Assembly: GCA_964370235.1 (NCBI GenBank)
Contig: CAYJIL010000027.1
Coordinates: 1 to 25,371, forward strand
Source: CAYJIL01 sp964370235
Lineage (GTDB): Bacteria > Bacteroidota > Bacteroidia > Bacteroidales > Rikenellaceae
Reading direction: 5' to 3'
Length of the DNA stretch: 25,371 nt
The notes below the pieces were generated by a model, which searched no databases, was not told where the DNA came from, and saw only the letters and a list, made by a program, of their open reading frames with translations. Positions 22,838-25,371 of the stretch are shown here, in pieces (within the stretch, counting starts at the first letter, position 1; each line of letters begins with the position of its first letter). The position numbers and the translations under genes are program-made.

Positions 22838-23338
22838 ATGAAAGATTTTGCAGCAATAGATTTTGAAACTGCCAATCAAGAGCGCACAAGCGTGTGTAGC
22901 ATTGGAGTGGTAATTGTGCGTGATGGTAAGATAGTAGAACAGTTCTATCGCCTTGTTAAGCCCTACCCCAACTTCTATACCTATTGGGCGAGCCAGTGCC
23001 ATGGGCTAACCGACAGAGACACTTGTGATGCCCCAATTTTCCCGCTAGTGTGGGAAGAGATTTCGCAACGCCTCGATGGGCTAACACTAATAGCACATAA
23101 CAAGAGTTTTGACGAAGGGTGCCTAAAAAAGTGCCACGAGCACTATGCTATGTTCTACCCTAACTACCCGTTCTTGTGCACGATGCAAGCATCTCGCAAG
23201 CTCTTTGGCAAGAGCCTGCCTAACCACCAGCTACATACTGTTTCGGCTCACTGTGGCTATATATTAGACGACCACCACCACGCCCTAGCAGATGCAGTAG
23301 CATGTGCACACATTGCAATGCACCTAGATATGCCATAG
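22838..23338 (+). CDS. DEDDh 3'-5' exonuclease (DnaQ/RNase T-like)
   Basis: A 166-residue exonuclease domain protein like the DNA polymerase III epsilon fold. The four acidic metal ligands and the general base are seen: D8 and E10 (AIDFETAN), D92 (AHNKSFDEGC), H148 and D152 (HALADAVAC). It stands alone, with no polymerase, helicase or UvrC-like fusion, and its short length corresponds to the exonuclease domain only. Likely a stand-alone DNA or RNA trimming or repair nuclease; the substrate is not determined. It starts immediately behind the kbl terminator and converges with the next gene across 12 bases with no terminator visible. Confidence 0.92.
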   Translation: MKDFAAIDFETANQERTSVCSIGVVIVRDGKIVEQFYRLVKPYPNFYTYWASQCHGLTDRDTCDAPIFPLVWEEISQRLDGLTLIAHNKSFDEGCLKKCHEHYAMFYPNYPFLCTMQASRKLFGKSLPNHQLHTVSAHCGYILDDHHHALADAVACAHIAMHLDMP

Positions 23339-23350
23339 CGACTTACTACT

Positions 23351-25234
23351 CTATTTATATATTATCGACTCGCTTTTTATTGCCGATATTCTTAAAGCAA
23401 GATCGGCAGAGTCGCTCTCTATTGCCTTTAGCTTAGTTAAGTTATTGTGATCCGAAGTAAAATCTGTTGTGTACACTAGCTCGGAGAACCCACTATATGT
23501 ATTAATATATTTAGGGTCAAAATTATTAGGGTTACTACCCTTAGGGTATGTTTCAATAGCTATTATAACTCGATATGTACCAAATAGTTGATATGCATGT
23601 GGTTGAGTAATGATATTAACTAACCTAATATCGCTCCCCATTAAAGTTGTGAACATACCATCGTCAGGCGTACACTCCATATCATCAATTACATACTTCC
23701 ATAGCCAGTCACCATCTGTTTTGCTCTCTTCTCCTACGTACCTAGTAATTGTTAGTCCTGCAGAGATTTTGAATGCCCTTTCTATGTTTCTTATCCGAGG
23801 GTCTAGTCTTTGATAAAAAAATGGTAGAAGATATTTACTTTGTAGTATCTGGTATAGATTTAGATTAAATAGAGATTTGTTAACTTTGACAGGAATATCT
23901 GATATTTGATTGTATTTAAACATAAATGGATCTTTAAATTTTTGAGCATCATATTCTCCATTGCTACCCTGTACATCGATTTGCTTAATACCGATTTGCA
24001 TGCCGTTACTCTTTATGCGATTATTAATAGCATAATCAATAGAACTAGCCTCTTTTATATCTGTTATTGGACTGAGTTTTGCATACACGAATGGGTGTTG
24101 TGATATTGGCTTAGCCACAGTATCAAAACTAATAGTAAAGCCTTCGGCATAGCTCCCCTTGGGCTCCATTAGCTTTGCTTCGACACGTCTTTGCCCTGTT
24201 ATTTCGGGTATTTCTGCGCTAAAACGCTTACTTTGTGGGTCGATTTGAGCCGTATAGAACTCATCATCGTTACCGTCAAAGAAAATAGCTACCGAGTAGC
24301 CTTTTTTCAGTTTGCGCTCACCTATTGCATTCACCTCTCCGCTAATGGTTTGGCTAAGCTCTATTGGAGATTTCATATCTTGCTTTTCGCCCCTAAGTGC
24401 CTTCTCAATATCATATGGCGAGCTGCTATACATCTCTCCTTCAATATTGATAAGGTCGCTTTTATTAGCGATTGATACATAAAACTTATCGGCAGTTGTT
24501 AAGCTATCGATCATTTGCGATGTGTGATTGTTGAGTGCACTACGAGCTATAACGTCTGCATTGTCAGAAAGAAGTGACATATAAAACTCTCCCAATGGTA
24601 GATCTGCCCTTGGGATAATATAGCGGCTCTTTCCCGTGCTAATCTCCTGCAAAGAGAGAAGCTCATAGGCACTATATATTGCTACAAATTTTGCCTCTCC
24701 ACTGTTATTTGCCACTACCTCTAGCCCTGCACCTGTTAAACGTGTCGAGAGAGCTTCGCCCGCTAAGCGTGCCTTGTTGTCATTGTAGCGCACTTGATAA
24801 TCCTCTTTTCCCACTATAATTGGGTGGTAGAATAGCCCCGAATGGTCGAAATTAAGCATATAACTACTATATCCACAAATAGTATACATACCATCAGTGA
24901 GGTGTAAACCAATAGGGATTTTACCTATTAACTCGCCATCAGCACCTCTTTTATACTTACCATGATATACTACTTCGTTACTACTATTTAGTAAATCAAA
25001 ATAGACAAAGCGACTTGTGAGTGTATCGCCCAAGCCACCTTTAATATACCCTGCAAAAGAGATTGAATCGCCTACCATGTAACGATCTTTAACCGTGTGT
25101 ACGTATAACTGCTCCGAAGGGATAAAATTTTCGGCATTTTTCCATATAGTTTGTTCGCTAAGCTGCGCAAAGGCAGATACCGTGAATGCTAGACTACACG
25201 ATAGTAGCATGATAAGTTGTGGGATTATCTTCAT
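23351..25234 (-). CDS. Secreted MG2-domain-like protein lacking a TonB-receptor part
   Basis: 627 residues with a clear signal peptide (about 1-23, ending SAFAQ). Residues about 40-140 resemble the MG2 (macroglobulin-like) domain: QLYVHTVKDRYMVGDSISFA, then a linked strand set ending GMYTICGYSSYMLNF. A beta-rich middle (about 280-380, ELSQTISGEVNA and following) looks like a second Ig-like module. The C-terminal third has no recognised domain and contains no TonB plug or barrel signature. In Bacteroidota, such MG2 proteins are often the N-terminal part of large outer-membrane proteins. It is probably a periplasmic or surface protein. It has its own promoter and converges with the exonuclease gene. 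Confidence 0.8.
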   Translation of the reverse strand: MKIIPQLIMLLSCSLAFTVSAFAQLSEQTIWKNAENFIPSEQLYVHTVKDRYMVGDSISFAGYIKGGLGDTLTSRFVYFDLLNSSNEVVYHGKYKRGADGELIGKIPIGLHLTDGMYTICGYSSYMLNFDHSGLFYHPIIVGKEDYQVRYNDNKARLAGEALSTRLTGAGLEVVANNSGEAKFVAIYSAYELLSLQEISTGKSRYIIPRADLPLGEFYMSLLSDNADVIARSALNNHTSQMIDSLTTADKFYVSIANKSDLINIEGEMYSSSPYDIEKALRGEKQDMKSPIELSQTISGEVNAIGERKLKKGYSVAIFFDGNDDEFYTAQIDPQSKRFSAEIPEITGQRRVEAKLMEPKGSYAEGFTISFDTVAKPISQHPFVYAKLSPITDIKEASSIDYAINNRIKSNGMQIGIKQIDVQGSNGEYDAQKFKDPFMFKYNQISDIPVKVNKSLFNLNLYQILQSKYLLPFFYQRLDPRIRNIERAFKISAGLTITRYVGEESKTDGDWLWKYVIDDMECTPDDGMFTTLMGSDIRLVNIITQPHAYQLFGTYRVIIAIETYPKGSNPNNFDPKYINTYSGFSELVYTTDFTSDHNNLTKLKAIESDSADLALRISAIKSESIIYK

Positions 25235-25289
25235 GGCTACAATTTTTAATTTGTGCTATTACATGCATATTAATAAGATGGGTATATTG

Positions 25290-25321
25290 CAAGTATAGTA
25301 AAATTTATTGAATTTTACAAA
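25290..25321 (-). promoter_or_regulatory. Promoter of the MG2-like gene
   Basis: Read on the - strand: TTTG (25321-25318), a 20-base spacer, then TATACTTG (25297-25290), which matches TAnnTTTG with one mismatch. The start codon is at 25234, giving a leader of about 50 bases. Confidence 0.55.
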
Positions 25322-25371
25322 TATTATTTAACATGTTAAAAGTTTTAATTATAAGATAGTTAGCACTAGTC

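Noticed and set aside
1..25371. tRNA, rRNA, CRISPR, insertion sequence, integrase, toxin-antitoxin or defence genes
   Set aside because: Looked for on both strands and not found; all the larger spacers are accounted for by promoters, terminators or unexplained AT-rich sequence.

Overview
The window is a 25.4 kb piece of a Bacteroidota chromosome, most likely order Bacteroidales. Evidence: the housekeeping content (PyrB with PyrI, a 'DDQVHFREPG' dihydroorotase, a lone RicT/PSP1 protein next to GldH), the near absence of Shine-Dalgarno sites, and promoters of the Bacteroidota type (TTTG, about 19-20 bases, TAnnTTTG). The DNA is moderately AT-rich, Leu codon CTA is common and the tetramer CTAG is not depleted. 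I cannot name the genus. A run of exactly 100 N at 8074-8173 is a scaffold gap, so the two halves (1-8073 and 8174-25371) are joined only by assembly inference.

Layout, left half: (1) 184-4135, + strand operon of a YigZ/IMPACT protein, pyrB, pyrI, an M16 zinc peptidase and an O-methyltransferase. (2) 4281-7338, + strand operon of a Rel/SpoT (p)ppGpp enzyme, a small one-TM protein and a HIT hydrolase, closed by a strong terminator. (3) A 416-base AT-rich spacer with promoter-like signals, then an XRE-type regulator cut off by the gap.

Right half: (4) 8229-10821, - strand operon: a secreted, apparently catalytically dead GH20-like protein, a family I inorganic pyrophosphatase and a serine alpha/beta hydrolase. 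(5) 10958-14405, + strand: polyprenyl-phosphate glycosyltransferase, dihydroorotase pyrC, miaB. (6) 14534-18293, + strand: ssb, ricT, gldH, trmB and a two-TM protein, closed by a terminator. (7) 18445-19749, an NCS2 purine permease, converging on (8) two overlapping, paralogous TetR-type regulators on the - strand (19957-21292), divergent from (9) kbl (+), an exonuclease (+), and a large secreted MG2-like protein (-).

Functional themes: pyrimidine synthesis (pyrB, pyrI and pyrC in two places), purine uptake, stringent response, tRNA modification (miaB, trmB), and envelope proteins typical of the phylum. Most of the window is ordinary core genome. I found no mobile element, CRISPR array, tRNA, rRNA or defence system, and nothing I could defend as a wholly new system. 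The points most worth following are the degenerate GH20-like protein in the pyrophosphatase operon, the tandem TetR pair with an inverted repeat beside kbl, the hairpin shared between the kbl 3' end and the exonuclease 5' leader, and the promoter-bearing spacer before the gap.
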